A program made the translations under genes and the position numbers. From Patella vulgata (lineage: Eukaryota > Mollusca > Gastropoda > Patellidae), in assembly GCF_932274485.2 (NCBI RefSeq), contig NC_065886.2, forward strand, positions 43,015,501 to 43,079,500: 64,000 bases of DNA, in the 5' to 3' direction. Of this stretch, positions 43,901 through 57,600 are shown one piece after another; the stretch's first letter is position 1, and each line of letters starts with the position of its first letter. The notes beneath the pieces were generated by a model. The model made no database searches, was not told the origin of the DNA, and saw only the letters and a list, made by a program, of their open reading frames with translations.

Positions 43901-46900
43901 TGTTTTTGGCAGTTTATAAAAAAAAGTGATAATTCTGCTTTAAAGAATACTCTTTTAGTCAGATACAGTGTACCAATTATTTTCAGACTGTTCAAGATAC
44001 TTCAGATGTGATAATTAGTGAAAGGAAAATCTAAATTTGTGCCAATTAACGAGAAATGGAACTCCAAGTACAATATTTGGACAGTGTACTTTAACAGCTG
44101 AACTGGTGATAAAACCGTATTTAAGACAATCGACATAGCATTTAGTACTCTATCTATCACAGGAAGTTGATTACTAATCTACGATTCACACTTACTTAAT
44201 GGTCACAATCTTTCACATTAAACATTGCATAGTCATTAATGTCGTAAATAGGATGGGCAAAACAATCAGTGGGGGGACCTTGATAACACTGACCTACAAT
44301 CGTAAATCAGAAAAAAAAAGGCTACGTCACTGTAATCTTTACGTAGTGATACAAGCAATAAAAGGAATAGTTATCCATTTTATTCCCCAGGGCTTGATAT
44401 CATTCCAGTATTGAATTGCTATCGTTGTTGACGACTTTTTTCCACTGACCTTTTCCTTTACAGATTTTCCCCCCAATGATTTCTGTATTAAACCAAAAAT
44501 TTTATCTGAATTTCTGTCTGGAGTTTTTATGTGAAGGATCCCCTTATGTATGAATTGCTGTTGTTGTTGCCAACATTTTTCCACTGGTCTTTTCCTTTAC
44601 AGTTTTTCCCCCAATGATTTCTGAATTAAACCAAAAGTTTTATCAGAATTTTCGTCTGGAGTTTTTATGTGAAGGATCCCCTTACGTATGAAAATCTTTG
44701 TTCATCTTTTAATGATCAGCATTTTAGTTTTTATGGAACCACAGGTTTTCAGAAATTAACATATTTGAAGAAAAAGTTTTGACTAGAAAATAAAATATGC
44801 TTAGATTGTTATAAATAAAATCTTTACGGTACCAGTATATTCTAGGCCATACATTTTGTATGAGAGAACTTGCCAAATAAAGTGAAACAGTTGTCTATTA
44901 CAGAGTTGTCTTAATGTTAGCTTTAGTGTTCATATTCTCTTTTCTCACAACTTTGTCAATGATTTAAAGGATCTGAACCTCTAACTCAATATATTATCAA
45001 TGATATTCGAAATTAAAAACAAGTATTAAAATATTGGTCCATTTCAATCCATATTGATGTTGTTAATTTACCATGAAAATATGGTACATGCATCCTAATC
45101 CGATATAATAATGAACATTTTAAAAATAGTATACAACATTGTGTACTCTGCGGTTTCATGTGTCATTTGTAATGAACAAAGAAAAACATATCCGGCAAGA
45201 CAATACAGAAGTAGCCTAATTCAAAATGGCTGATTCCCAAACGACAAAATAATATTTTAAAAAGGACTGCCATTCAATTTGGAATCTTCACGAATTTCAC
45301 TAAGCACAATTGATTAAAAATTACAATAAATATTTTGAAACTTGAATGTAAATCTCCATATAAACGCTCTATTTTAAGGTTCCAAAGAATAGAGCTATAC
45401 ACCATTTAAGCAGTTTAACACAGTTGCCATGAGAATAAAATTGTATAGCGCCAAGTATTAGAATCCTTTCCATTCGTATCCATGCTGATCAGAATAATAG
45501 AAATTATTCTACTATTTATATCCGAATATTTGTGTTCACATTGTGACAATAAATTATTTGTTTTCCCAGAATAACCTTACATTGTATGATTTAAACTGTA
45601 GTCTATTTTGCACATGCTAAAAATAAAACAAAAACCGACAGTTATTGTATATACAAAATTGGTGACCTGTATGACCTTTAATTCACCCCCTCTACTTATT
45701 AAGTTTTAACAAAATAAATATTTGTGAAGTCAACAATCACGCTTTCGTTTCATGCCATTAATTTCCCACTAATGTAAGTGATTGGATTAAACTAAACATT
45801 CAAATTGATATTTCCGTTGGTTGAAATGGTTTAATATGAAATTGAGCAATGAACCCATTGAACATGGCCTCTTTATTCATTTTACTAATGTTTGATGTTC
45901 GAAATAAACAGTAGAATTTAATTATTGATTTGAACACATAACCAGAACAGTAGGGCAATATTTATTTTGTTCTCAGTGATGTAAGGGTGGATCTTGGGAG
46001 AGGGACAAGGACCTCTCTCTCTCTCCATCCCATCCCATCCCATCCCATCCCATCCCATCTCATTTCCTGTTTTAATTTACAACCAAACTGAGGTAACATA
46101 CATGGTTTCCATTTGGCACCGAGTTTACCCTCTTTGATTTTTTTCTCATTTTGTTGCATTGTACCCTGTATTGCATAAATTAATATCTTCACAAACACCC
46201 CATTTATCATCATAATCTATGTCACTTTTAGAAACTAGGAAAAGATTTTTAGAACAATCTCCCTAATAAATGTGGTTATCAATTGTCCTATTTTGATTTC
46301 TGCTTGTTTGGTGATACAAATGCACATGTGTATGATGACTAATATTTGTTCACCATTTAAAGTATTAATTGATGAAATAATTATTATAACTGTTATTCTA
46401 ATAATTACCTCCCTTCATCAAGAATATCATCAGCTTCAGTTACAACCAATAAAATAATAATTACATTGAGTAGATGTAACTCATGCTTGAAGTAGAACAG
46501 TTCCAGTTGATGAGATTTCAATGGAAACCATTAACTTGTCTAAGATATTGCAGTTTAATATAGACCAATGGAAATAACATTTCTTATTTTTTTTTTTAGA
46601 ATATTTCTTTATTGAATTTCAATAACCTGATATGGGTGAAATATAAAATCGTTGATTTAATTCAATTTGATATTTTGATTTGTTTTGTGAATTGAAGATG
46701 TTGAACTGATTTTAGGCAGAAAATGAAACCAAGTTTATATATTTGCTGATTCCAATTGTGCATTGTTTGTACAACATCTAATTTTTATGGCTTAATCCAC
46801 ACTTGAGCTTTTAACATTTAATAAAAAAAAAATGTATTAATGGTAGATAATCTCCTTGCTTGGATTCAATCATTGAAAAGAGGCCCATCAAAAGATTTTG

Positions 46901-48593
46901 CCCAAGAATTATATGTGGCACTTGGTTGTTTACATCATCTGCAGAAGATGTCTAATGTTTTTATATTTTCAACTCATTATATATTTATTAACACTGAACG
47001 AATTATTGACTGTAGATAATATCGAATTAGCAAAAGGCACATCTACTATGATTGGTGGATGTGTGTATAAACATTCATAAAGATATCTTGAACGGTTTAT
47101 GAGATATGCTTCAGAAACAAAATCAGGAAGGTTGATGGATGGAGTCAGTGCTGAATTAACCATGAACCAAACTAAGCATGTGCTTAGGGTTTCATGGTAA
47201 TGGAGGCACCACCGAATGTTTGCTTAAATAGATGCCAAATTTAAAATATTTAATTTAAGAATCAACTAAGAACTTTCGATCAATTTTTCATTGTTTTTGT
47301 CTTTTCATACTGTTATTTGGTTTGTCGCAATTAATAATGACGTGTATAAAATACCAGAACAACTCTAATCACGGGCTTGGCGATTGTTTGTGCTTTATTA
47401 TTGTTTATATTTTGAATTACATATATATGGGGGCACCAAAAGCTTTTACTTTTATGTGCTTAGAGCCTCTGGGTCTTCATCTGGCCCTGGAAGGAGCATG
47501 TGTCAATATCCCTTCCTTAACTTTGTTTGACACTGTATAGTAGTTGGGATGGGAGCCAATTTTAAGACAATTCTACAGTAAAAATCCATCTACCTAGGAA
47601 GAATAGTGAATTATATTATTTTTTTTATTTCAGCAGCAAGGGACACCTGAACCTGAAGGCCATGGTATATTATTTATTTCACTTCCGGTACAAGAAGGTG
47701 GTCGTTACGCTGTACAGTTGAATATTACCAATGCCCAGTATTATGACACGGGACGATATAGCTGTCTTTACATAGATGATTATAATAAGATCAATTCTAG
47801 TGTCTATATCTACGTCAGAGGTAGGTGGTATATATGTTCCCGAGAATTACATGACCGAGCAGGCTAATATGTGCGCTAAAGATCATGTAACCAAGGTTTA
47901 TCATGCAGCAGATATGCATGTCAGTAATCTTGGAGGCTTTTAGCTAAATCATGCCCCTTAAAAAGACAATAAGTGGCTCCAAATTGAAGTTGTCATTAAC
48001 TTTAAGGTTATATTCTTCACATACCAGTGTCTATGAAATATTGCACCTTGCTATTCATATGCACTACTAACACCATAACAACAAATTGGGTTATTGCGAT
48101 CTCATAACCTGACCACACTAGTCGTTCCACAGTTGAACGTGTAGTTGTTCCTAATTTGTGGAATGATTTACCCTTGAAGATCCAAGCATTTGTAACAACA
48201 GGGGTGTCAGACATGCAGCCCACAGTTCAGATCCGACCCACCAAGGGTTTAAATGTTGTCCATGGAACAAATTTCAACAGACTTATGTGTCGATAATTCT
48301 TTTATTCTTAGAAACTAGTGGTGAAAATCTGTACTGTAGGTCATAGATATCTAAGTTGTATGTAATACAAGAGAATGTTGTGTTCAATATTATCCCATGG
48401 CAATTTGGAAACCAGTCTAAAAAATTACCTGTGTCAAGGATGCTGGGCTTTGTTTTTAGAATTCAGTAAAGTTTAGTACATGTACATCTTTAGTTCATGT
48501 GGCCCTTGAATCGAAATGAGTTTGACACCCCTGATCTAAAACCTTGACTGTACCTTCAAATCACTTATTTAGGAAATGCTGTGAAAATATAAC

Positions 48594-48644
<51 letters not shown>

Positions 48645-51600
48645 ACAACAACATACTGAATTTTACTTCTTCTCCATTTCAGATCCAGATAGATTATTAT
48701 TGGGGCATGCATCAGCACCATTTCCATTCTTCCTGTTGATCAATAGAAATAGACCAGCAGTAATTCCATGTAAGGTATCGGATCCAACGGTTAATGTTAG
48801 TCTGGTAAAGTCTATCGGCATGGTACCAGTATCAGGAAGAAAAGATGTTACATATGACCCAGAAGTTGGTTTCACACTGTACTTTCCTAATTTATTTTAT
48901 GCTGGAAATTTTAAATGTATTGCTGAATATAATGGGACAGAAGATGAAATGATGGTCGTTCTAAGATACAGTGGTAAGAATTTAATAAATTAAATGATTG
49001 CCATCCTTTATTTTATTGTAAAAAGCCTATGATCGTTAGACCTACTAGTAACCATCATCTCTTGGTAGGGTGCTATTGATACTTATCAAATACTAAGCTG
49101 CCGAATGACTACTATATCTGTTTGTTCCAAAGTAGTTGATTAGACTCATAGAGGGCTAAACGGTAATCCTTAAAGAAGAAGGTTTAGACATTTTCTATTA
49201 AATCACTTGATGGATTGTAATCAAATTTGGCAGACTGTTGGTCGGTGCTTGTTCAGATTGGTTTAAAGGTACATGTAGTTCATAGGGTCTTGCAAATTAA
49301 GTTGCTTTTTAAAAAAAATCTTCTGCTGGATGGATATCAATGCAACCAGTCACAAATACTTTTATTTTAGAAAAAAAGTGTCCAGACAACTTGTTAAAAT
49401 TGATCAATTCTAACTTAAGGTTCATATACATGTATTGCCATTTAAAGTTTACATTAGATTCTATTGATTTCCCATTGCCATCTCTTTTATTACATATTAA
49501 TAACAATCTTTACATTAAGATAATGCTTATAATTGACTTCTGAATTGTTGTACCTATTAAGGGGATGTTGTGTCTCTAATGCTATTGCAGGGTTTGTGAG
49601 AGGCGGAGGGTTAAGTGGAATTCAGAATATGCTTACCCTTTCAAATGAAAGGTACCACTCCCTTGAACACTTTGTACTTTGCTGATTAGAGATGATTATG
49701 CATGATTTGTATTTTACTGGCGATGACATGTTAATAATAATGTTTACAGATGTGTTGATATATATGCCACCTGTAGTAATAGATGTTGAACCAGCTAGAA
49801 ACGTAATGGTCAATAGCTCTGTCAAGTTAACCTGTAAGGTCAAAGTTGAAAGGGACACAATGATACAAATGACCTGGGACTATCCTAATAAACCAGTAAG
49901 TCTTAATTATCATATTATGCCAATGATCAAGAAGAATCTTATGGGGTTTTTTTTTATTACAATCCGATTAAAACTGAATGTTATTTTACAATCTGAATAA
50001 AACTGTATGCTATACTATTCAAAAAAAGTAGGGGATATTTGATTTTGGGGGCATAATACTAAAATATGCAAATGACTACGAAAAAAGTCACTATAGAACC
50101 TAACAGAAGAAACATTTCCAGTTACATGTGACGCCCAAATGCACCAATAGCTACCGCATGGAATGCAGGTGATGCTTGGGATCATCATGGGGGTCCATCC
50201 CAAGATTTGCACGACTCTGACTTTGAATGTTACAGTCATTGTGGCATTGAATTCCAGGGTGGAAACATCAGTTTAATTGTTTTAGTGACCAGAAAACAAA
50301 TTTTGATATGCGTCGGCTTACCCAAAATGAAAGGTTAAGTGCCCTTGGCATGCTACAGATCGGCACAACACAGGCGGTTGTGGCGCGGACGATGAATGTT
50401 TCTCAGTCTGTCATAAGCAGGCTATGGTCCGGATACTGTGATACACAATCTGTACAGGACAGACCACGCTCAGGTCGACCAAGGGCGACAACTCAAGCCC
50501 AGGATTGATTTATCCGTACCTTGGCCTTGAGAAATCGTGTCATCACAGCAAATCAGATCAGCGCTCGTCTTCAAACAGACACTGGTGTGAGAGTGAGTGG
50601 CCAAACGATTCGGAATCGACTGCATAGGGGTCACCTTCGCGCCCGACGTCCTCGCGTGATCCCTTGTTTGAGAGATTATCACATTCAGGCAAGACGTCGT
50701 TGGTGTAGGGATCGTCAACACTGGAATAATCGACGCTGGAGCAATGTGATGTTTTCAGATGAGTCAAGGTTCACTGTTGATTTTTTGGACAGACGTAGGA
50801 GGGTGTGGCGTCGTCGAAACGAGCGCTTCCAAGACGTTAACGTCATCAGACATGATCGATTTGGGGGTGGTTCTGTTATGGTGTGGGGAGGCATCACTGT
50901 TGCTGGAAGAACGGCTTTACATGTTGTTGCAGGGCGTGTTACAGGCCAGTACTACCGGGACAACATCTTGGCAGTCCATGTTGTGCCGTTCGCACGACGT
51001 CATGGCCGCCGTTTCATCTTCCAGGATGACAACGCAAGATGTCACAGGGCCAGGATCGTTACAGGTTACCTCCAACAACAGAACATCACCACATTACCTT
51101 GGCCAGCACTGAGTCCCGACCTCTCCCCCATCGAGCATGTCTGGGACATGCTTGGACAGAGGTTACGTCAACGTCAACAACGTCCTGCCAATGTCCAAGA
51201 ACTTGCTGCTGCGTTGCAACAGGAATGGGACAATCTGGACCAAAATGACCTTAGACGTTTCATTAGGAGTATGCCACGTCGGATCAATGCTTGTTTGGCA
51301 AACAGAGGAGGATTTACCCGTTACTGACTTGGTTGTGATGCTGTGGTAACTTTGCTGTTTGACCCCGGGTATCATTTTACCCTTATAATGGTCAGTCTGT
51401 GCCTTACTTAGTCTAACGATCATTTGGAATAAATCGATGAATGTGAACTTCATTTCATTTTGTCATTTGTTTCTTCGTCAGTTTCATTAGGTGACTTTAA
51501 TAACACTTAAAAATCAAATATCCCCTACTTTTTTTGAATAGTATATTATACAATCTAATTAAAACTAGATGTTATTATACAATCTAATTAAAACTAGATG

Positions 51601-54600
51601 TTATTATACAATCTAATTAAAACTAGATGTTATTTTACAATCTAATTAGATGTAATTTTACATAATCTGTCTCCAACTCAACAGAACATCATTTATTTGA
51701 AAACATGTCACAGTGAATAGAGGGTTTTAAGTTCCTTCCACACAAAATTTAACTGTTTAATTAATTGAAATACATCTGGGGGTTTTCCTTTAACTCCCTC
51801 CATTTTGTTCTTATTATGCTAAAGCTAAGTATTTATTGTACTGACAATTAATTTTTCAGCATACAGATGGAATTCGTCCATCCAAGGCTAAAAGAGAGAC
51901 AGTGCTAGGTCAATATTCATACAGTGAAATATCCATGACATTAGATATTGATGTTATTCAAGTCAGTCATATGGGAGTGTATAGATGTACCATCAAAAAT
52001 TACAAGAAAGAATCATATGGTGAAACCATCATCAGTGTTTACGGTACGTATTTTATTTTGCCGACCCACAACTCTATTACACTAGAACCCCAACTCTAAC
52101 CATTTATAATGGCACTGAGCAAAGTTAAGGTAGGAATATTGACATTGGCTTCTTCTGGGTTTGTTTCCAGAGCATATTGCTTAAATTGTTCAAGATATTG
52201 TTATGAATCTTTGTACACACATTGATCTTTTGTAGTTGTGCCTTTTGCTAATTATAAATTTCTCAGGTATAATAATTGTGTGTTTCCATGGAAACAAAGT
52301 TGTCTTAAATTTTGATATACCAAGGCGGGTGATGTTCATAACTGAGTCTTCTTGTTTATATTTCATACGGTTTGCTTTCTCATATTAAAATACTTGCAAA
52401 AATGCACAACCCAAAAAACAAATCATTTTGACTTTAGAGAATGAAGATGGCAGGAGTGTCGAAGTCATCAGAGTAACTGTCAATCACTATTAATTTGTAA
52501 ACAAAACCATGTGGTGTAGCTGAAATGACTACTCTCTGTAAACACATGGCTATGTAATATACGATAAGAAAGTTGTAGAACTGAGTTGTTGTTGTGGATT
52601 TAAGCAATATTTACTAATTATAATTACAGAGTGATTTCCCTTTGTGACAATATCTCGTTATCACTTTTAAAGGCTTTAAGTATGATTGATTATTTTTTTT
52701 TCTTCAGAAAAGACATTTGTATATTTAACTCCGGGAGATGATGTTGAAGTTGTCGTAGGTGACAAGAAAGCTTTCCTTCGATTTGGAATCAATGCTTTTC
52801 CTGAACCCTCTTTAGAATGGTATTTTGAAGATAAAAAAATTACTGCAAATCATTTTTATGGCATCGGGTAAGATAATATTATTAAGTTGAAGAATTTGTA
52901 GAAATTACGATGAAATGTTTCTTGATCTATTCATTTGGTAGAAATGATGCAAGCCAAAATGGTTGTACCCAAACAATAGTGTACAATATGAAACGCGATA
53001 AGAAAAACCCTTATGAAGAAGTAAGTACAAAAAATAATAAAGACAATAACTGGGCTATATATTGTATTATTTAACTGTATCATTGCTGATAATATCAGCC
53101 AAAACATGTAAGAAATATATGTCTTGGTATGGTGAACAAAAGGTATTCTCTTACCCAGTTATCATCTTCCAAATACAGAGCCAATATTGAACTCTCATGG
53201 CAACTTAAATTTTATATTTATTACCTTATGATTATTATTATTATTATTACACATTTCTTTAGCACACATAAATGTGATCTTGTGTGCTTTACAAAGACGT
53301 GTTATATAGAGCAAGACAATATGACATTTACATAATAAAACGAGATAACAAAGAGCATACTTGATAAAAACTGAACATGTTTGATATAATTACTATATTT
53401 CTTGTATTTCTGTGTTTACAGACAAGTTGATGATGCTGCTGCATTATCAGTATTTTATCCTACTGCTTCTAAAATGGGGAAGTATACACTGTTCGCCTAT
53501 ACACAAGATATGAATACATCAGCTTCTATGAACCTGTTTGTTTTTGGTAAGTAGGCTTTTTTTTTTAGAATTAGTTGTCTTGATTATTAAAAGAATTTGA
53601 TTCATATAATATTTTGTCATCGTGGGCATGGTCATTGTCAATCACCTTCTGTTCTTCCTCTCTTCCTTCCTCTCTTCCTTCCTCTTCTTCCTCTTCCTAC
53701 ATCTTTTTCTTTTGATTCACAAATGTGTTGTGATGTAACTTTACATTTACATGTATATAACCCGCAAACAGTGTATAAATTAAAATTTAAAATAGATACG
53801 CAATAAATAACAATAATATTTACTGTCATACACTGGTAAACAAAATTTTTTAAAACATGGTCTAAAAAGAGATACTGTATCATTCTGTCTAATAAAAAGT
53901 GGGAATTTATTCCATGAAATGGTGATTTAAAAAGTATGCATTTGGTTGACAAAGCAGTAACCCATCTGATAAAGACCTCATTAGTATGCTTGATCAGTAG
54001 AGCGAACCAGCACAGCTTTCTATCCAAATGACAAGAAAAAAAGCAGGAAAAACGTAATCCTGTTGCATGAATGATACTTCTGTAATATTTGAAAACACTT
54101 TTCAACATCCTGAAATTTATATAATATATTGAATTACGTAGAATATTGAATTACCTGTGTGTATATATTCAATCTGTTAAAAAGGGAATCTTTATTTTAT
54201 TCTAATTTAGTATGCAAATTATCGGTATCGGTATTTATATCGGCCAATAGTTTTACTAAGGGTGTCTGATTTCGGTTTTACCCATAAAACTGCTGTCAGC
54301 TTATCTCTAATTTAGAATATTGAATTACACATGTATATTTTCAATCTGTTTAAAAGGGAAATCTGTATTTTATTGTAATTTAGAATTTTACCTAAGGCTG
54401 TAATCACTACAGTGTAGTGTAAACTCAAATGTCAAACAAAAGATGCAATGACACCTCTAAAAGACATCTGATGGCATCGAGAGTTGATTATCGTCTTGTC
54501 ATGTTAATAAATGTCTAATTAATAATTTATATAACATTTAAGGCCCAAAGAAAGACCTGCGTGTGATGGGCAGATTTAGCTCTTACATAATGCCTGTTTA

Positions 54601-57600
54601 ATAAAGCATAACCCTGTTACATCTACATTTTTTCATTTTACGTCTTTAGGTCCTCCTAAGATGAAGTGGGCGACTAAAAAGCCTGTAACTAAGTATATGA
54701 TTAAACAGCGCTGGAGGTTAGAGTGTCAAGCTACTGGTTATCCAGCCGCTAATGTCACCTGGCTATTTAAAGAATGTTTACCTCAGAATTGTTCGGAGTG
54801 GGTCAACATTACTGAAACTAATTTGTCTTACGAGATCAAAGGTACTACCCTATCCAGCCTTGATATTATAGCTGAACGATCAGGTTGGATTCGGTGTCAA
54901 GGAGAAAATAATTATGGTATGGATTTCTTAGAAACTGAGTTTACTGTTGTTGGTGAGTGATTTGTTTTTAAAATATTTTTTCCTCCATTGAAATGGTCTC
55001 ATTCGGCCATTGTTTTGTTTCCAGAGCGTATCGCATAAATTGTTCAAAATATTTTTATGAAACTTTGTTCACATCCACCTGTTAATTAGACATTTTCGTG
55101 GTTTCAAAAAATGTTGTGTTCTCATTGAAACTGATTAAGTCTGATTCCCCTCTCTCCTGAAAATATTTTTACTAACCAATGATATATATGTTGTGTTTCA
55201 GAGGTTCCAAATGGTTTAGGTTTCAGCGAATTAAATCGTAACGTAACAGAATTTGACCGTCTGGAGTTAGAATGTTATGGGAGTCGTCACTTTTACAAAG
55301 ATTTGGTTATTTTAAAAGTTAAAGACAGTCCTATAGCCCTTGACAGCAATGTGATTGACAATGATAATGATAGTGACACTACAGTCAGTTATACAGTTGA
55401 TAATAATTTTACTACCTCGGCTACAGATACTGCTGGTTTTACAACTATTGTCGAACAGTAAGTTCATTTTCTCAATGATTAAACTGGTTAATGTGATGTT
55501 GGCAGTTCGAATGGTCTCACACGTCCGCTTTAGATCATAAGGTCTGTTATTGTGTCAACTGGTGTGGTTTCTTGTCCCCGCTTGTACATGACAAGGAGTA
55601 GGGTTGCCTGCCTAAACTTGTGGGTTTTCTCCAGGTCCTCGGGTTTCCTCCCACCACTAAAGACCCCTACACGCAAGCGGATTATTGAAATTAAATTGAA
55701 CCATATGTTAGTCCTTAAAATGATGGGGAAGTTTAAACTGGTTTAATAACACCAATGAGAGAGAGAGAGAAATGGGGTTTAATGCCCACTCGACACAAAC
55801 TAGGTCATTACGGGACCAGGCCTTCACGTAAAAGGAGCGCGATCGCTCTCGCTCTCCTGGACGCGCCTGGATGTCAGTCGCGGTGCGCTTTTTATAGCTC
55901 TCCTCAATGTCTAATTTGACTCCCCTCAAAGAAAAATTATCAGGAAAAATATACTGGTAACGAAAAATACTGTCAATATCATATCGACAATCAACCATAG
56001 AACACCAGATATCCCGAGAAACAAATATAACTAATATATTTTTCCGTCAAGATCTTCAATGCTTTCAGATTCCCGATAACACGTGACATGCATTGGTTGG
56101 AATTAGGTCAATAAACCAGCATTGCAAGATTTATTTTTAAATAGTGTTTTAGTTTTATTCAACTGTTTTAGTTTTTTACACATGCTGACAGGGATTTATT
56201 CTTAAAAATATTGCCCTTTTTATTTAAGGCCATGGCATAGTCGTACGGAATTTTATTTTGTATAAAGCAATTTCAATCATGGGAGTCACGTGATCATTGT
56301 GTGGCTTGTCTTTCATCCACAAATGAAAAAAAAAATTGTAAGTTACGTGATAGACAAAAACATTAATTTGTGTTTTAAATATGAAGAAATGTCATGCTGT
56401 CGCATCAGCTTATTTTCGCCGTAGTAGATAAATCCTAATTTCGATCGACTGATGATAAATGAAGACAGTAGTCTATTCAGGAATATTACTGACTTGAACT
56501 TGTTGAAGTCAGATATTAAAGTTAACGGGAGCTTCGAATTACCCTGTTTCTTACCGGGACCTCATTTGACCCAATTCTGGCCGGTTGGTTTCGAAATGGA
56601 TTAAAATCTCTGGACTTTATCGAAAATGCTAACAAAGCTCTCCTCAAGAGATTCAGGAGAGCTTTCTCAGGAGAGCGATTTCCTCTTTTTCCAATTTCAG
56701 GAGAGCTTTTTTGGACTCCCCAGGAATTTATTCACGTGAAGGCCTGCGGGACTAACGTATGGTTTAATTTTATTTCAATAAGTCTTTAGCAGTGGGAGGA
56801 AACCGGCGGACCCGAAGAAAACCCACGAGGTTGGACAGGCGACCCTACTCCTTGTCACATACAACCAGGGATTCAAAACCACGCCAGTTGACTCAATGAC
56901 AGGCTTTATGATACAGCGTGCACGTGCTAACCATTCGGCCATCCAACCCCCCTAACACCAAAGAATATAGACCAGTAATCTGTAGCATTCAAATGGACAA
57001 TAAAGTAAATAATGAAAATCTTGGTCAAAAGTTAATTACACATGTATATCCCACAGGATGATGGGGTTATTTTCCTCACTAGATGATGAAATATGAATAC
57101 TGGTTGGTACCTATTGCCAACAATTTTAAGCCATCTTATTCAGTCATCAAAGTTAAACTTGTTATGGAAAAAAAAATGTCTGATCATGCTTCTGTTGAAT
57201 GCAAAATTATTTCAGAAGATCCTTGGATATTTCCACACATATCCGCAAGGGAAAAATAAATTGTCTGCCGTAGGAAACAGACTACCGGCACATGCATAAC
57301 TAAATTCTTTGACTCATCTTTCTTCAAAAAAACCCCCAAAAAACTGTCATGAAATTGATTAAGATACACAATAAATCCATATTTAGTGACCTGTAAATGC
57401 TTTCGATATGACAGTTATCGACTGCTTGGATGACTTAGCTACCATAGATATATATTGTATATTATTTAGAACAACCCATTCCAATGTAAGAAAGGCATTA
57501 TTTGAAAAGCTCAGTAAGAAAGATGCAGGTGTGTATGAATGTAAGGGTTTAACGTTTGACAAGAAATTCCACACAGCTCAGTACACACTTAAACTACATG

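Larger units (their letters stand above)
41930..47633 (+). other. Receptor intron 2
   Basis: 5.7 kb between the two halves of Ig1, with no further exon recognised. Contains a 139-bp duplication (44412-44690), a CATCC array (46020-46060), and small duplicated blocks near 42725-42775 (TTTCATAATATCATAACTGA twice). Confidence 0.6.

Noticed and set aside
48544-48682. Frame with a poly-His run joined to Ig2
   Set aside because: The His run is the CAT microsatellite in intron 3; a good acceptor at 48681-48682 marks the true exon start.
51163-51453. Minus-strand and other-frame ORFs over the transposase
   Set aside because: Shadows of the Tc1 transposase coding strand.
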